Shown piece after piece: positions 63,797 to 64,000 of a stretch of DNA of 64,000 nucleotides. The stretch lies in assembly GCA_030144725.1 (NCBI GenBank), contig JASKMD010000031.1:7184808-7248807 (forward strand). Reading direction: 5' to 3'. Numbering within the stretch: position 1 is the first letter of the stretch; each line of letters starts with the position of its first letter. The DNA comes from Haematococcus lacustris. Its lineage: Eukaryota; Chlorophyta; Chlorophyceae; Chlamydomonadales; Haematococcaceae. Both the position numbers and the translations under genes were made by a program. The notes below the pieces were generated by a model, which ran no database searches, was not told where the DNA came from, and saw only the letters and a program-made list of their open reading frames with translations.

Positions 63797-64000
63797 CTAT
63801 GACGGGGGTGCACCCCAGCCTCGCTGCAGCTGCTCCAACGCCATAGCCACTGGCTGATCTGCTTGGCTGCCATCAACAGTGACCAGCCGGGACAGGACCT
63901 GCTCTGCTTGACTGAACTGGGCAGGGCTGAACTGGAAGTGAACATCTTGTAGAGTAGGTCCAAGATGGCTGCCAAGTACAGCACCTGGCTGTCACCATAC
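63797..64000 (-). CDS. C-terminal exon of an unrecognised gene (partial)
   Basis: On the - strand, VHFQFSPAQFSQAEQVLSRL followed by VTVDGSQADQPVAMALEQLQ and a TAG at 63797-63799. The composition is protein-like and the gene would continue past the window edge. No family assigned. Confidence 0.35.

Overview
This window looks like nuclear DNA of a green alga, most probably a chlorophyte of the Chlamydomonadales. It is GC-rich, has spliceosomal introns (GTGAGT...TGCAG style, some GC-AG), and carries very long short-tandem-repeat tracts. Its mobile elements (Dualen/RandI non-LTR elements, KDZ and CACTA-like DNA transposons) are typical of that lineage. Two 500-base N runs show that it is a draft scaffold. 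Almost everything from 1 to 54.2 kb is a nest of transposable elements; ordinary genes appear only in the last 10 kb.

1-18.3 kb: two nested Dualen-type retrotransposons. Copy A (+ strand, 1-8520) is broken by a Pol III-headed insertion (4323-5794) and by an 845-bp TIR element with a clean 8-bp target duplication (6394-7238). It stops where copy B (- strand, 8521 to about 17430) has landed. Together they show a layout of secreted-looking, repeat-rich ORF1 / 2A (CHYSEL) peptide / Josephin-like cysteine protease / AP endonuclease / reverse transcriptase / PHD finger / RNase H / CCHC / restriction-like endonuclease. Copy B has one in-frame TAA between the PHD and RNase H parts. A 496-bp piece of copy A is repeated on the far side of copy B, as expected of a giant target-site duplication.

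18.8-22.1 kb: a decayed Ty3/gypsy fragment and a broken gene resembling a tyrosine recombinase.

22.2-46.7 kb: a giant inverted repeat. At its centre is a 12.3-kb CACTA-like element (25656-37992) with a TNP2/Plavaka-like transposase gene (- strand), a divergent accessory gene (+ strand), and long arrays of a short AGGACCCTGT repeat in mirror orientation at both ends. A 5.2-kb relative without a recognised transposase (39824-45044) has the same architecture with a different repeat. The empty site in the opposite arm proves its insertion. Three 345-347-bp foldback MITEs share the CACTC terminus. The arms themselves are relics of a KDZ element.

47.0-54.2 kb: an apparently complete KDZ transposon with about 200-bp TIRs, a 7-bp target duplication, a Gln-rich second gene (+) and a CxC/KDZ transposase gene (-), the two convergent on 225-bp tandem repeats.

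54.2-64 kb: minisatellites, a multi-exon gene with two SpoVS-like domains and a possible plastid transit peptide, a 2.1-kb G-rich hexanucleotide tract that passes through several unit sequences (including GGGGCC), and a few unrecognised exons.

All protein family calls are by eye from motifs; no search was run.
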